A stretch of DNA of 64,000 nt from Clostridiales bacterium mt11 (GTDB taxonomy: Bacteria > Bacillota > Clostridia > Tissierellales > Tepidimicrobiaceae). The DNA lies in the NCBI GenBank assembly GCA_001282665.1, contig LN874948.1, positions 628,213-692,212 on the forward strand, written 5' to 3'. Below are positions 18,119-26,626 of this stretch, piece by piece. The notes below the pieces were generated by a model that did not search any database, had not been told where the DNA came from, and saw only the letters and a program-made list of their open reading frames with translations. Position 1 is the first letter of the stretch. Each line of letters opens with the position of its first letter. Position numbers and translations under genes: made by a program.

Positions 18119-18764
18119 TTATTATTCCTCCATCATTAATCTTTATGACCCTATCTGCATATTTCGTAAGTTCTCTATTGTGCGTTACAATAATCACTGT
18201 AGTTTTTAATTCTTCTGACAATTTCTTAAATAATTTAATTACTTCTAGTTCAGTTTCAGAATCCAAGTTTCCTGTAGGTTCATCTGCAAGTAAAATAGAA
18301 GGTCTATTGATAATTGCTCTACAAATTGCAACCCTCTGTTTCTGTCCCCCTGATAGCTCAGATGGAAAATGATTTGCTCTATCTTTCAATTCCAATTTAG
18401 ATAACAGCAATTCCAAATATTCCTCATCTTCTGAGAGCATTGGAAGTTCTATATTTTACTTTGCAGTTAGCACTGGTATCAAATTATATGATTGAAACAC
18501 AAAGCCTATTTTTTTTCTCCTAAGAATCGTCCTCTCTTTTTCATTATAATTAGAGATATCTTCACCATCTATAATTACTTGTCCATCATCAGGACTTAAC
18601 AAACCACTGATAATATTGAAAAGTGTAGTCTTCCCAGAGCCACTTCTTCCAAGAACCATTACCATTTCACCATCATTTATCGTAAGATTGATATTCTTTA
18701 ATACCCTTACTTCACTTTCCTTTCCTTCATTATACGTTTTACAGATGTTCTTAATTTCTATCAT
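18099..18764 (-). pseudogene. ABC transporter ATPase with an internal stop codon
   Basis: The full 222-codon frame encodes a MacB/LolD-like ATPase: Walker A GRSGSGKTTLFN, Q-loop FVFQSYNLIP, then signature LSGGQKQR, Walker B ILLADEPTGNLDSE and VTHN. A TAA at 18456-18458 interrupts it in frame between PVLTAK and NIELPML. In relatives this position is usually Glu (LTAxENIELP), so a single GAA to TAA change is the likely cause. The Q-loop half and the signature half would be made separately at best. It overlaps the permease start by 20 bases. With the permease frameshift, this operon looks inactive. Confidence 0.88.
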
Positions 18765-18890
18765 ATCGTTTCACCCTCTTATTTTTTAAAACTAATCCTA
18801 AATTATTCACGGTGATGTAAAAAAATAATTTCACCCACAGTTATTGCTCTAAAGTTCAAAATTTCGAAAACTGGTGGTTTTGTCCCCTAA

Positions 18891-19103
18891 AATTGGGCAG
18901 ACTTCTCCCGTAGAAACAGTTATCCACATTTTGAATTTGCCAAGGAACGAAAAAAGTTGCTATTCCAGCTTAGACTGGAATTTAAGCTTGCGGATGTTTT
19001 CCAAGGTTTCAAAAAACTCCGTTTTATAAAGGCAGCCACTGCAAAGCTTAAATATTATGTAATGGGCACTCCGTACTATCCTGGATACGATTTTTATCAG
19101 TAG
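18891..19103 (+). pseudogene. Unrecognised C-terminal protein fragment
   Basis: A 70-codon plus-strand frame with no start, reading through FSRRNSYPHFEFAKERKKLL, LEFKLADVFQGFKKLRFIKA and ending KYYVMGTPYYPGYDFYQ. Base composition is higher in G+C than its surroundings and the codon pattern looks protein-like, so it may be the tail of a deleted gene. I do not recognise the family. It abuts the IS1380 remnant on the other strand. It could also be a chance frame. Confidence 0.3.
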
Positions 19104-19265
19104 AATCATTGGTTTTGAACGTATTTTTTATCATTTTGTCCAAACCAATCTTATAGATGAATTCCTTTAACAGAAACAATCCTGTATCAGAGGATAGGTC
19201 TCCACCATAAAATTTAATTTTAATTTGTTATTGTATTCTAAACGAGTATCAACTAAACTAGACAT
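19080..19265 (-). pseudogene. IS1380-family transposase, N-terminal remnant
   Basis: The ATG at 19265 starts MSSLVDTRLEYNNKLKLNF. A one-base frameshift follows, then the frame reads GGDLSSDTGLFLLKEFIYKI and GLDKMIKNTFKTNDS before decaying at about 19080-19100. GGDLSSDTGL is a characteristic N-terminal motif of IS1380-family transposases (normally about 430-450 residues). AAAGGAG precedes the start. Only about 60 of the expected residues remain. Confidence 0.75.
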
Positions 19266-19532
19266 TGAGGATTCTCCTTTGTTTTGTATTTGTTTGGTAA
19301 CCATATCTTAACAAAACTAAACCCTTCTTTCTATTATCTAGGCTTCACTTTTTAGGTGAAACCAATAGAAGTTTATATTACAGTAATTATGAGGTGTGAA
19401 GTACCATTACTGAAGCATGGTGAATAATTCATATTAATTATTTTCTTTAATAATCTCATTACCTAAGTTTCGTACAAACAAAACAGCTTGAATTTCAATA
19501 ACCTGCCATATATATTTCCAAAAAATAACTAG

Positions 19533-19600
19533 AGGATAATACCACGCCATGAAGTATAATTTTTTTATCCACAAAAAATTAAAGAAAGGCAGGTATTATC
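19533..19600 (+). promoter_or_regulatory. Inverted repeat in front of the transposase start
   Basis: GGATAATACC (about 19533-19542) is mirrored by GGTATTATCC (about 19591-19600), directly before the ATG at 19604. Pairing would bury the only purine-rich ribosome binding stretch (AAAGG near 19586). Such hairpins are a known way to stop transposase being made from outside transcription; that role here is inference. Confidence 0.5.
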
Positions 19601-19603
19601 CCT

Positions 19604-20893
19604 ATGAATAATGTTACCTTTTCTCAGGCTAAATGTAAAGAAGAAACTACTTCCACATGGCTTGCTGCTATTATGAATTTTGGTTTAAAAATTAACTTTT
19701 TTAAATCATTAGAGGATTTTAAGTTGAAAATGAAAAAAGTAAATTACTCTGTTTATCAAAAACTTATTACAATAATTATGTCTATAGCCATAGGATGCGA
19801 GTATATGAAAGATATTAACGAAAAACTCGCCCCAGAGACTTTAGCAGCGAATATGTTTGGTATGGATAAAATTCCAGACCAATCTCAAATTAATGAACTT
19901 TTAACTCGTATGGATAATGATAGCATCAAACAACTCGAAGATATTCATCATAAAACATTAATTGATAATAGTAGCTCTATCTCATCAACCAAGATGTTAG
20001 TCGTAGATATCGACCAATCAGGTTTAATAGCCAACGGTAAAACCTATGAACTTGCTGATAAAGGTTATTTTGCCAAGAAGAAAAATCAAAGGGGCTATCA
20101 GTTATCTGTAGCTTTCACAGGTGAAACCTCAGAAACCATTGCTATGAAACTTGATTCTGGCAACACTCATTGTACAGAGCATTATGATGAATTAATAAAT
20201 GATATTTTATCAAAATATCAGAATCAGCTTCATAATGAAAATTTAACTTTAAGAACTGATAGTGGTTTTGGTTCTATGGAGAATATTGAAAAACTAATGA
20301 ATATTAAAGGATTAAAGTTTATTACAAAGGGATATTCTACAAAATCTGCAGCAAACTTGGCAAAGAATATACCATACTCTGAATATACTCAAGCTGATAA
20401 TTCAGTTTGGGTATATGAGTTACCCGAAGAAATAGGTTTAAGAAAGATTATCGTTCAAACCCTTTCCAAAAGTGGTAAAATCACATACTCTTTGCTCATA
20501 ACTAATATATCAAGAAACCAAATGAGCTCAGTAGAGGCATTTCATTTTTACAATGAGCGTCAAACTATTGAAGCCTTCTTTAACATGGCTAAGAATATAT
20601 ACCATATGAGAAATCTTAGAACTACAAAATTCTATGGTATTTACGCATTCCTATGGCTAGTGTTTATAACTCATAACCTGATAAGCTGTTTCAAGTCAAC
20701 CATTCTAGCAGGTACAGAACTAGAAAATGTAGGTGTAAGGGTTATGATCAAAAAGCTTGGAAATATTAGAGGATTTGTAAAAAGAACCTCTAAAGGAATA
20801 GAGGTTCAGATTCCAGCAATCACTCATTTAGCAAGACTTATTATCGATGCATTAAGGGAACCTCGGTATATTCAATTAAGTTTTCTGACATAA
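19604..20893 (+). CDS. DDE transposase, IS1380/IS4-like
   Basis: A 429-residue transposase. The likely catalytic acids are Asp in LVVDIDQSGL, Asp in LRTDSGFGSM and Glu in ERQTIEAFFNMAKNIYHMR. The last includes a Y-x2-R-x3-E-like block. An insertion domain with ELADKGYFAKKKNQRGYQLS lies after the first Asp. The overall plan resembles IS1380/IS1634-type elements within the broad IS4-like fold; I am not certain of the exact family. The gene is intact and differs from the IS1380 remnant beside it. Its coding strand is opposite to the host genes. Confidence 0.85.
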   Translation: MNNVTFSQAKCKEETTSTWLAAIMNFGLKINFFKSLEDFKLKMKKVNYSVYQKLITIIMSIAIGCEYMKDINEKLAPETLAANMFGMDKIPDQSQINELLTRMDNDSIKQLEDIHHKTLIDNSSSISSTKMLVVDIDQSGLIANGKTYELADKGYFAKKKNQRGYQLSVAFTGETSETIAMKLDSGNTHCTEHYDELINDILSKYQNQLHNENLTLRTDSGFGSMENIEKLMNIKGLKFITKGYSTKSAANLAKNIPYSEYTQADNSVWVYELPEEIGLRKIIVQTLSKSGKITYSLLITNISRNQMSSVEAFHFYNERQTIEAFFNMAKNIYHMRNLRTTKFYGIYAFLWLVFITHNLISCFKSTILAGTELENVGVRVMIKKLGNIRGFVKRTSKGIEVQIPAITHLARLIIDALREPRYIQLSFLT

Positions 20894-20945
20894 TTTTATG
20901 CCGTAGAATCTAGTAGAATAAATTTCCTTATATGGTAAAGCAATA

Positions 20946-21180
20946 TTTACCTTTTATTTTGATACGCAATTTTAATTTACCACGTTTTTACAGCAATTAG
21001 AGATTGATTTCTAAACTAATATATGGAACTTGATCCCAAAATTTCACTGTCATATTTTTGAAAAGATTAGTTTTTCATTTGTACAAAATCTAGGTAGTTA
21101 AGTAAAAGTTAATAATACAATATATATTAGATGTACCAACTTATTTATTATAGATAAGATATAAAAACATTGGAATTATA
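20946..21180. other. Non-coding gap between the two IS elements
   Basis: No gene is seen in the space between the proposed right end of the first IS and the IS4-family element. It contains the 74-bp repeat listed separately and an ATTAGAGATTGAT stretch whose inverse recurs at about 21231-21243 inside the next element. It is probably debris from earlier insertions. Confidence 0.4.
21023..21096 (+). repeat. 74-bp direct repeat, copy 1
   Basis: It starts ATGGAACTTGATCCCAAAAT and ends ACAAAATCTAGGTA. An identical copy in the same orientation lies at 28181-28254. The two flank the IS4-family element, the radical-SAM/ABC operon and the truncated IS. The sequence could be an IS end or a duplicated scar; no gene is evident in it. 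Confidence 0.9.
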
Positions 21181-21189
21181 CCATTTTCT

Positions 21190-22659
21190 CACTAGTGTTT
21201 AATCACTGGATATAAAAACCATTGACAACAATCAATCTCTAATAATTTCAAAAAATACCTTAATTTAAGGTATTTAAAATAGCCAGCAACCTTGTTTTAA
21301 TATAATTATCAAAAACATAAAAAACAAAGGGGGTCACTGGCTATGTTCAAAGATAATTATATCAAAATATTTGATAAATTTGTAGATATCATTGATTGGT
21401 CTATTTTACAAAAATCAACTGTTATGCTAAATACCAACTATAAAACTTCTAAATTATTCACTAAAGATCACTTAAAACTAATGATTTATTACCATTTAGC
21501 AGAGCTTGTTAGCCTAAGAGATTTAAGTGATTCTTCAAGCTATAATTCTGGCTTAAAAGAAAGTTTAAAGGATGTTAGCTTGGGAACTTTATCCCATCAG
21601 AATAATAATAGAAATTTTGGTGTATTTGTACCTGTTATGAATGCAGTCATAAAACTAGGATTAGATACACTATCAGATGATAAAAGAATTCAGAAATATG
21701 GCTGTGTTGAAATTATTGATTCTACTACTATGAGTATGATATTAACATATTTTAGTTGGGCTAAGTTTAGGTCAACTAAAGCAGGAGTTAAAATGCATAC
21801 AAGATTTAACCTATCAAAACAAATGCCTGATTTAGTAATAGTTTCAAATGCTGAAGAACATGATAGTACAGTAATGGAATCACTTATGAAAGATGAAGGT
21901 TCTATTTATATTTTTGATAAAGCCTATGTAGACTATGAAAAATTTGATAATTTAACTAGTGATAATAAATCTTTCATTACAAGATTAAAGGATAATGCTG
22001 TAACTACTATAGAAGATGAACTGAAGGTTACTTATTCAGACCCTAATTTACTAGATAAAGGAATAGAGGTATTATCTGATAAACTTGCATATTTAGGCTC
22101 TCTATATACCTATAGAACTAAAAAACCTTATAGAATTATCAAGATTAAAGACTCAAACGATAAAGAATTAACCTTTGTAACTAATATATTAAATTTTAGT
22201 AGTGAAGAAATAGCTTGGCTTTATAAAAAACGTTGGGATATAGAGCTATTCTTCAAATGGATAAAACAACATTTGAAAATAAAAAACTTTATAGGTCATA
22301 GTTATAATGCTGTAATGATTCAATTAATTACTGGAATAATCACTTATGTTTTATTAAAATTGATTGCCGAAGAAGCTCATACATTAGCCTACGGTTTATT
22401 AAAGATTAAGAGAAAATAAGATATTGCTTATCAGAAATAGTAGATTTAAATACATTTAACTGGACTAATTGGTTAAGCGGGTAATAAGATAGCAATTTGA
22501 CAATTCCATAAAAATCCATTGATTATATTTGCAAGGGATACTTATAACTTTATTGGTTACCAGGATTATCATTATAAGCATATTCATGGAAAACTAATAG
22601 CTAGACAAATTAGTATAAAAAAGTTAATGGGATTTTCTCACAATGTTTAAACACTAGTG
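21190..22659 (+). mobile_element. IS4-family insertion sequence with 9-bp target duplication
   Basis: The left end is CACTAGTGTTTAATCACTG and the reverse complement of the right end is CACTAGTGTTTAAACATTG, a 19-bp near-match. CCATTTTCT occurs directly outside both ends (21181-21189 and 22660-22668), a clean 9-bp target duplication. Size is 1470 bp with one intact gene. It landed just past the end of the ABC permease gene at 22677, so it did not disrupt that gene. Confidence 0.88.
21343..22419 (+). CDS. IS4-family transposase
   Basis: A 358-residue DDE transposase. The catalytic set appears as Asp in VEIIDSTTMSM, Asp in YIFDKAYVDYEKF and the YREK block YKKRWDIELFFKWIKQHLKIK, the signature of the IS4 family. 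The N-terminal part (YYHLAELVSLRDLSDSS) also fits. GGGGGTC lies upstream of the ATG. The frame is complete and the element has intact ends, so it could be active. Confidence 0.92.
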   Translation: MFKDNYIKIFDKFVDIIDWSILQKSTVMLNTNYKTSKLFTKDHLKLMIYYHLAELVSLRDLSDSSSYNSGLKESLKDVSLGTLSHQNNNRNFGVFVPVMNAVIKLGLDTLSDDKRIQKYGCVEIIDSTTMSMILTYFSWAKFRSTKAGVKMHTRFNLSKQMPDLVIVSNAEEHDSTVMESLMKDEGSIYIFDKAYVDYEKFDNLTSDNKSFITRLKDNAVTTIEDELKVTYSDPNLLDKGIEVLSDKLAYLGSLYTYRTKKPYRIIKIKDSNDKELTFVTNILNFSSEEIAWLYKKRWDIELFFKWIKQHLKIKNFIGHSYNAVMIQLITGIITYVLLKLIAEEAHTLAYGLLKIKRK

Positions 22660-22676
22660 CCATTTTCTATTTAAAA

Positions 22677-23435
22677 TTATATAGTATTATTTATAAATTC
22701 ATTAAAATACTTACATAAAATTTTCATCAATATAAATCCCAAAACTAAAATTTGAATTATCAGTATCAGATACATAACTCCAAGTGGGAAAATCAAACAC
22801 TCAGCATTAAATACACTTTTAAAAATATTTATTATATATGTAAATGGAGATAAAAGAGCTATCCCTTTAAAATATGAGTTCAGCAATTTGTAAGGCATAT
22901 AACATGCAGAGAATATTAATATAACACTTATCATTATAGAGCTATAAGCAAATCTTTTTGTTTTAAGAGTAAGTACAGCTAGAATACCGCTTATGCCTCC
23001 TGATATTAAAATTGTTATTCCTATAAATGCCACCGTATTTACTATATTATATATTGAAAGTTTCACATGAATAATTCCATAAATACTCATCACAATTAAA
23101 ACTATAATATATTGAATTAAATAAATGAAAAAATAAAAAAGTGTTTGAGCAAAAATATATTCTATTATTTTAATATCAGCAAGTCTAAAATTTATCATTT
23201 TTCCACTAATAATCTCTTGATAGAGTTCATAATTTGCTGCAATAACCGTATTACTTATTATTCCTGCGATAATTAAAGTTAATAAAGTAAATCTTATGCT
23301 TCCTACATCATTTGATTGTGATAAGGCAAAATAGTAAAAAGGAACCATACTTAAATAAACTCTTAATGTATTTAACAATAACTCCCTCCAATTTCTTTTA
23401 TAAAAAAAGATATTCTTCAATATAATGCTACCCAT
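22677..23435 (-). CDS. ABC-2 type permease, second subunit
   Basis: A 252-residue integral membrane protein with about six helices and no soluble domain, of the ABC-2 exporter type (like the small permeases beside LanFEG or YydJ-type ATPases). The conserved late stretch is KGIALLSPFTYIINIFKSVF. It overlaps the upstream permease by 8 bases, so the two are probably partners in one transporter. The 3' end lies 8 bases from the target duplication of the IS4-family element. Substrate is unknown; the radical-SAM gene upstream suggests a modified peptide. Confidence 0.75.
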   Translation of the reverse strand: MGSIILKNIFFYKRNWRELLLNTLRVYLSMVPFYYFALSQSNDVGSIRFTLLTLIIAGIISNTVIAANYELYQEIISGKMINFRLADIKIIEYIFAQTLFYFFIYLIQYIIVLIVMSIYGIIHVKLSIYNIVNTVAFIGITILISGGISGILAVLTLKTKRFAYSSIMISVILIFSACYMPYKLLNSYFKGIALLSPFTYIINIFKSVFNAECLIFPLGVMYLILIIQILVLGFILMKILCKYFNEFINNTI

Positions 23436-24144
23436 AGAATCCTCCCGATAAAATATATTTCTTTATGCTCTTTTCTGTGCTCCATATTGCAAATAACATA
23501 ATAATTAAAAAAACTAAAATTGCTATTTCTATATTGGAGGAGTTACCTTCAGAGAACATGATAACATGGGTTATAGGGACAAATTGTGAAACTCCCCTTA
23601 AAAATTTTGGAAGTATACTTATTGGATACAAAACTCCACTTATTATATAGATAATATCCATCCCGAAGTTAAAGCTATTAAAATAATTTTGAGTTTTTAA
23701 GTGAACAGCAAGCATGATGTTGCTTATAATTACATTGTTGATAAAAACAAAAAAAGCACAAACAATTGCAAATAAAAAATCAATATTTAAATTGAACATA
23801 AAATCATAAAGATATAATGTTATAAGAAGTGATGGAATATATAAAATATTTACAGCAACTGTCTGATAGAAATTATATCTATGTAAGCTAATCTTCGAAA
23901 GTAGAACATCTTGAATCTTCTCACTTCCAAAAAATTCAATTCTCCTTGATATTATCTCGAATATAGTAAAATAAAAACATGACCATAAACAAATTTTCAG
24001 AACTATGGTTTTATCTATATTTGTGTCTATTACATTACTTAATAATATTACTGGAAGAACACCATTTATAGGAGCAATTAAAAATAATTTAACCATGTTC
24101 CATTTATTTCGAAGAAGACTTTTTAGCATAAAATATATAATCAT
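23428..24144 (-). CDS. ABC-2 type permease, first subunit
   Basis: A 238-residue membrane protein with about six helices. The start MIIYFMLKSLLRNKWNMVKL directly follows the ATPase stop (TGA then ATG) and uses GGAGGA within the ATPase 3' end. The typical ABC-2 motif is ISGVLYPISILPKFLRGVSQFVPITH. It would pair with the next permease and the ATPase to export a small peptide or give self-protection. Its first ~14 codons are duplicated in reverse orientation at 28.1 kb. Confidence 0.75.
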   Translation of the reverse strand: MIIYFMLKSLLRNKWNMVKLFLIAPINGVLPVILLSNVIDTNIDKTIVLKICLWSCFYFTIFEIISRRIEFFGSEKIQDVLLSKISLHRYNFYQTVAVNILYIPSLLITLYLYDFMFNLNIDFLFAIVCAFFVFINNVIISNIMLAVHLKTQNYFNSFNFGMDIIYIISGVLYPISILPKFLRGVSQFVPITHVIMFSEGNSSNIEIAILVFLIIMLFAIWSTEKSIKKYILSGGFYG

Positions 24145-24219
24145 TCAGTTTTCCTCCAATCTATCTTTGTAGAGCTCATAGAAAAATACATCTTCTAATT
24201 GTATAGGTCTTTCATTGAA
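24097..24219 (-). repeat. 123-bp segment with an inverted copy at 28065-28187
   Basis: This stretch spans the last ~25 codons of the ATPase gene and the first ~15 codons of the permease gene. Its reverse complement recurs at 28065-28187 with only a few substitutions. It marks a second, now mostly deleted, copy of the transporter genes. Confidence 0.88.
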
Positions 24220-25077
24220 TGAATTTATTTGAAGTTTTGAAATAAAAGTATCTTTGTTTGCTATATACTCCATTATTAAAGCAGTACTGCCATCATTTTG
24301 ATTCCAAATAATATATTTAGTTATACCATAATCCCTGAATTTTTGATCCATCTGTTCAGATTCATCTTTAGGTATTCTGATCTCTATAACATCCTTATAG
24401 AAGTCCTTAAAGATATCCTCCATAATATTATCTTTTATAATTTGTCCATTATTAAGGAACACAACCCTAGTACAGAGTCTTTGAACCTCATTCATGACAT
24501 GCGAACTTATTAAAATAGTGATATTAAACTCTTTAGAGAGTGTATACAATAAATTATGAACATCTGATTTAGATACAGGATCTAATCCACTTGTAGGTTC
24601 ATCTAGTATTAAAAATTGAACATCTAATAGAATAATTCTTATTATGTTAAGCTTTTGCTTCATTCCCGTAGATAAACTTTTAACTAGAGACTTTTCTCTA
24701 TCTTGCAGATTAAACTTTTTTAATAGGGCTATGATCTCTTCCTTTTTTTTCTTTATTTTGTGCATTCTTAAGAAAAATTGAATATTTTCCATAACAGTTA
24801 AATCATCATACATCTGATTTGAATTCAAAACTAATCCAACCTTAGGAGTTTTCATTTTCCCTTTATAGATATCGTCCCCTAAGATTTTAACTTCTTCATA
24901 TTCTGTTGGTTTTAAAAGCCCACTTAGAACCTTTATGAGAGTTGTTTTACCAGATCCATTAGGTCCTATAAGTCCAACTATCTCACCTTTTTCAAGCTTT
25001 AAATTAATATTTTTTAAACTAAAAAATTCATTCTTACTGTATTTTTTACTACAATTTTTTATCTGAACAATATTCAC
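24145..25077 (-). CDS. ABC transporter ATPase of the radical-SAM operon
   Basis: A 310-residue ATPase with Walker A GPNGSGKTTLIK, signature SLSTGMKQKLN, Walker B LILDEPTSGLDPVS and ISSHVM, followed by a ~90-residue C-terminal extension. This is the CcmA/BcrA/YydI type that pairs with ABC-2 permeases. The start is GTG at 25077, overlapping the radical-SAM stop (GAGTGA), with GGAGGT upstream inside that gene. The whole operon is tightly coupled. Confidence 0.9.
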   Translation of the reverse strand: MNIVQIKNCSKKYSKNEFFSLKNINLKLEKGEIVGLIGPNGSGKTTLIKVLSGLLKPTEYEEVKILGDDIYKGKMKTPKVGLVLNSNQMYDDLTVMENIQFFLRMHKIKKKKEEIIALLKKFNLQDREKSLVKSLSTGMKQKLNIIRIILLDVQFLILDEPTSGLDPVSKSDVHNLLYTLSKEFNITILISSHVMNEVQRLCTRVVFLNNGQIIKDNIMEDIFKDFYKDVIEIRIPKDESEQMDQKFRDYGITKYIIWNQNDGSTALIMEYIANKDTFISKLQINSFNERPIQLEDVFFYELYKDRLEEN

Positions 25078-25943
25078 TCTATAGCACCTCCAACTGGGTC
25101 AAAATAATCACTATTGTGCCTTAAAATATTTTTAATTAATTTTTGGCTATCAGTATTATAATTATCAAATAAATCACTTAAAGTATTGTACTTAGTTTTG
25201 ATGTCAGTATAAAACACCTTTTCAATAACATCAAACCAAATTGGAAATTTAAACGCATCTACAGTTATTAAATCTAAAAATTTATTTCTATAGAAAATAT
25301 TTCCTTGAATATTTATTTTATACTCTAAGGCTTCTGTAAGTTTTTGTATATTTTTATTAAAAGTTATAATATCATTTTTTTCTAGTTTTAATTTTGAGTC
25401 TATACTATGCACCCATAATATAGTTATTCTTCCTATATTACTTTTAAGCTTATATTTTTCTATAATTTCAAATATTTCCAAATGAAATAAATTCAAATTA
25501 TATTTACTTACAACTACATTTAAGTCTATATGACTTTTATTCTTCATGAGTTTATCTATATTTTTTTCAATGATATTGAAGTCATGAATTCCTCTATGAA
25601 CTCTCATTGTATTTTTTAATCCATCTATACTTAGAATAAATTTATCAACTAATGTAATGAGTTCCTCAGATATTTCAATTGTACAATTAGTTGTAACATT
25701 AGTTAGAAAGCCACTTTTTTTAACATATTGTAATGTCTCTATAAGCCCCGACCACAATACGGGTTCCCCTCCAGTAAAATGAATTGTTTCTATCCCATTT
25801 TCTTTAAAATCATTAAGCTTTTCTAATATTTGTTTTGGATGAGTTTCCTCAATATTATACTTGCTATTTGCTCTATAACAATACTTACAATTTAGATTGC
25901 AAATGTTACTTACATAAATATTAAGATTTTTTTGATACAACAT
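25074..25943 (-). CDS. Radical SAM enzyme, probable peptide maturase
   Basis: A 289-residue radical SAM protein. The iron-sulfur motif CNLNCKYC (CX3CX2C) lies at about residues 15-22 and HFTGGEPVLW is the SAM-binding GGE motif. The rest of the partial TIM barrel follows (LSIDGLKNTMRVHRG, LNVVVSKYN). No C-terminal Cys cluster (SPASM) is seen, so it probably has a single 4Fe-4S cluster. The start ATG at 25943 has GGAGGT upstream. Genes after it encode an ABC-2 exporter, the pattern of small RiPP or epipeptide-like clusters. No precursor peptide is visible; it may have been lost with the damaged upstream gene. Confidence 0.75.
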   Translation of the reverse strand: MLYQKNLNIYVSNICNLNCKYCYRANSKYNIEETHPKQILEKLNDFKENGIETIHFTGGEPVLWSGLIETLQYVKKSGFLTNVTTNCTIEISEELITLVDKFILSIDGLKNTMRVHRGIHDFNIIEKNIDKLMKNKSHIDLNVVVSKYNLNLFHLEIFEIIEKYKLKSNIGRITILWVHSIDSKLKLEKNDIITFNKNIQKLTEALEYKINIQGNIFYRNKFLDLITVDAFKFPIWFDVIEKVFYTDIKTKYNTLSDLFDNYNTDSQKLIKNILRHNSDYFDPVGGAIE

Positions 25944-26604
25944 TTACAATACCTCCAAATGGGAAAAAAGAAAATGGCCAAGTGGTAAGATATTCCGACC
26001 TTATATATCTACAATTTTCAATGAATTTATTATGTTCGGTAGATTTATTATATTTTTCAAGAGTTAATTCCAATGATCTTTGTAGTATATTTCCAATTAA
26101 TAATTTATTGTTTTTAATTTTATAAGGAAAAATCTCCCCACTTTTATCAATATAAATTTCTCGTGGAAGATTACTTTTTAATATGTGACAATTTTCCCCA
26201 GAACATAAATAAATATTACACGGATGTTCAATACAAATTTGTGTTGGAATTACACTTGAATCATAATATACTTTTATGTTTTGGGGAATTTTTTGTATTA
26301 CATCATTAAATTGTTTCATATTAATCATAAAGTTTTTAGCAAAAAAAGGTTTAATAATAATATATTCATATTTTTCTAAGATTTCTTGTTTTTTCTTGAA
26401 AAAATCCATCATATATTCTATAGAGTTATTTTTATTGAAATCTAAATTATAAATAAGTATATTATTTTTATATGGTTGCTCTTTTAACTGCTCACTCATA
26501 TAGAATATTTCTTGGTTGTTTTGATTACTTAAAAGTTTATCTTGATAAATATAAAATTCAATCTTACTGCTATACTTGAGTAAATAATCATTTATTTGCT
26601 CCAT
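25921..26604 (-). pseudogene. Truncated partner of the radical SAM enzyme (SPASM-like C-terminal part)
   Basis: The 227-residue open part starts at an internal ATG without a ribosome binding site. The reading frame stays open upstream (CIIHIEDDKKMEQ...) until it meets an IS fragment at about 26625. The gene has therefore lost its N-terminus. The remaining part has CNIYLCSGENCHILKSN followed by REIYIDKSGEIFPY and LLIGNI, which resembles the SPASM part of a radical-SAM maturase lacking some Cys. It may be a second maturase or a pseudo-radical-SAM partner. It overlaps the intact radical-SAM gene by 23 bases. Function is not assigned. Confidence 0.6.
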
Positions 26605-26626
26605 TTTTTTATCATCTTCAATATGA

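Larger units (their letters stand above)
19501..20940 (+). mobile_element. Complete IS element carrying a DDE transposase
   Basis: The boundaries are proposed from a 5-bp direct repeat CAATA at 19496-19500 and 20941-20945. It is flanked inside by weak inverted ends (ACCTGCCATATA on the left, CTTTACCATATA on the reverse complement of the right). Size is about 1.44 kb. The single gene is intact. The ends match imperfectly (about 9 of 14), so they may be off by several bases. Confidence 0.55.

Noticed and set aside
25074..25960. Gly-Gly motifs at the C-termini of the radical SAM protein (DPVGGAIE) and its truncated partner (FFPFGGIVN), which look like processing sites of a leader or core peptide
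   Set aside because: In both cases the two Gly codons are GGAGGT, the ribosome binding site of the next overlapping gene. The motif is explained by translation signals, not by peptide processing.
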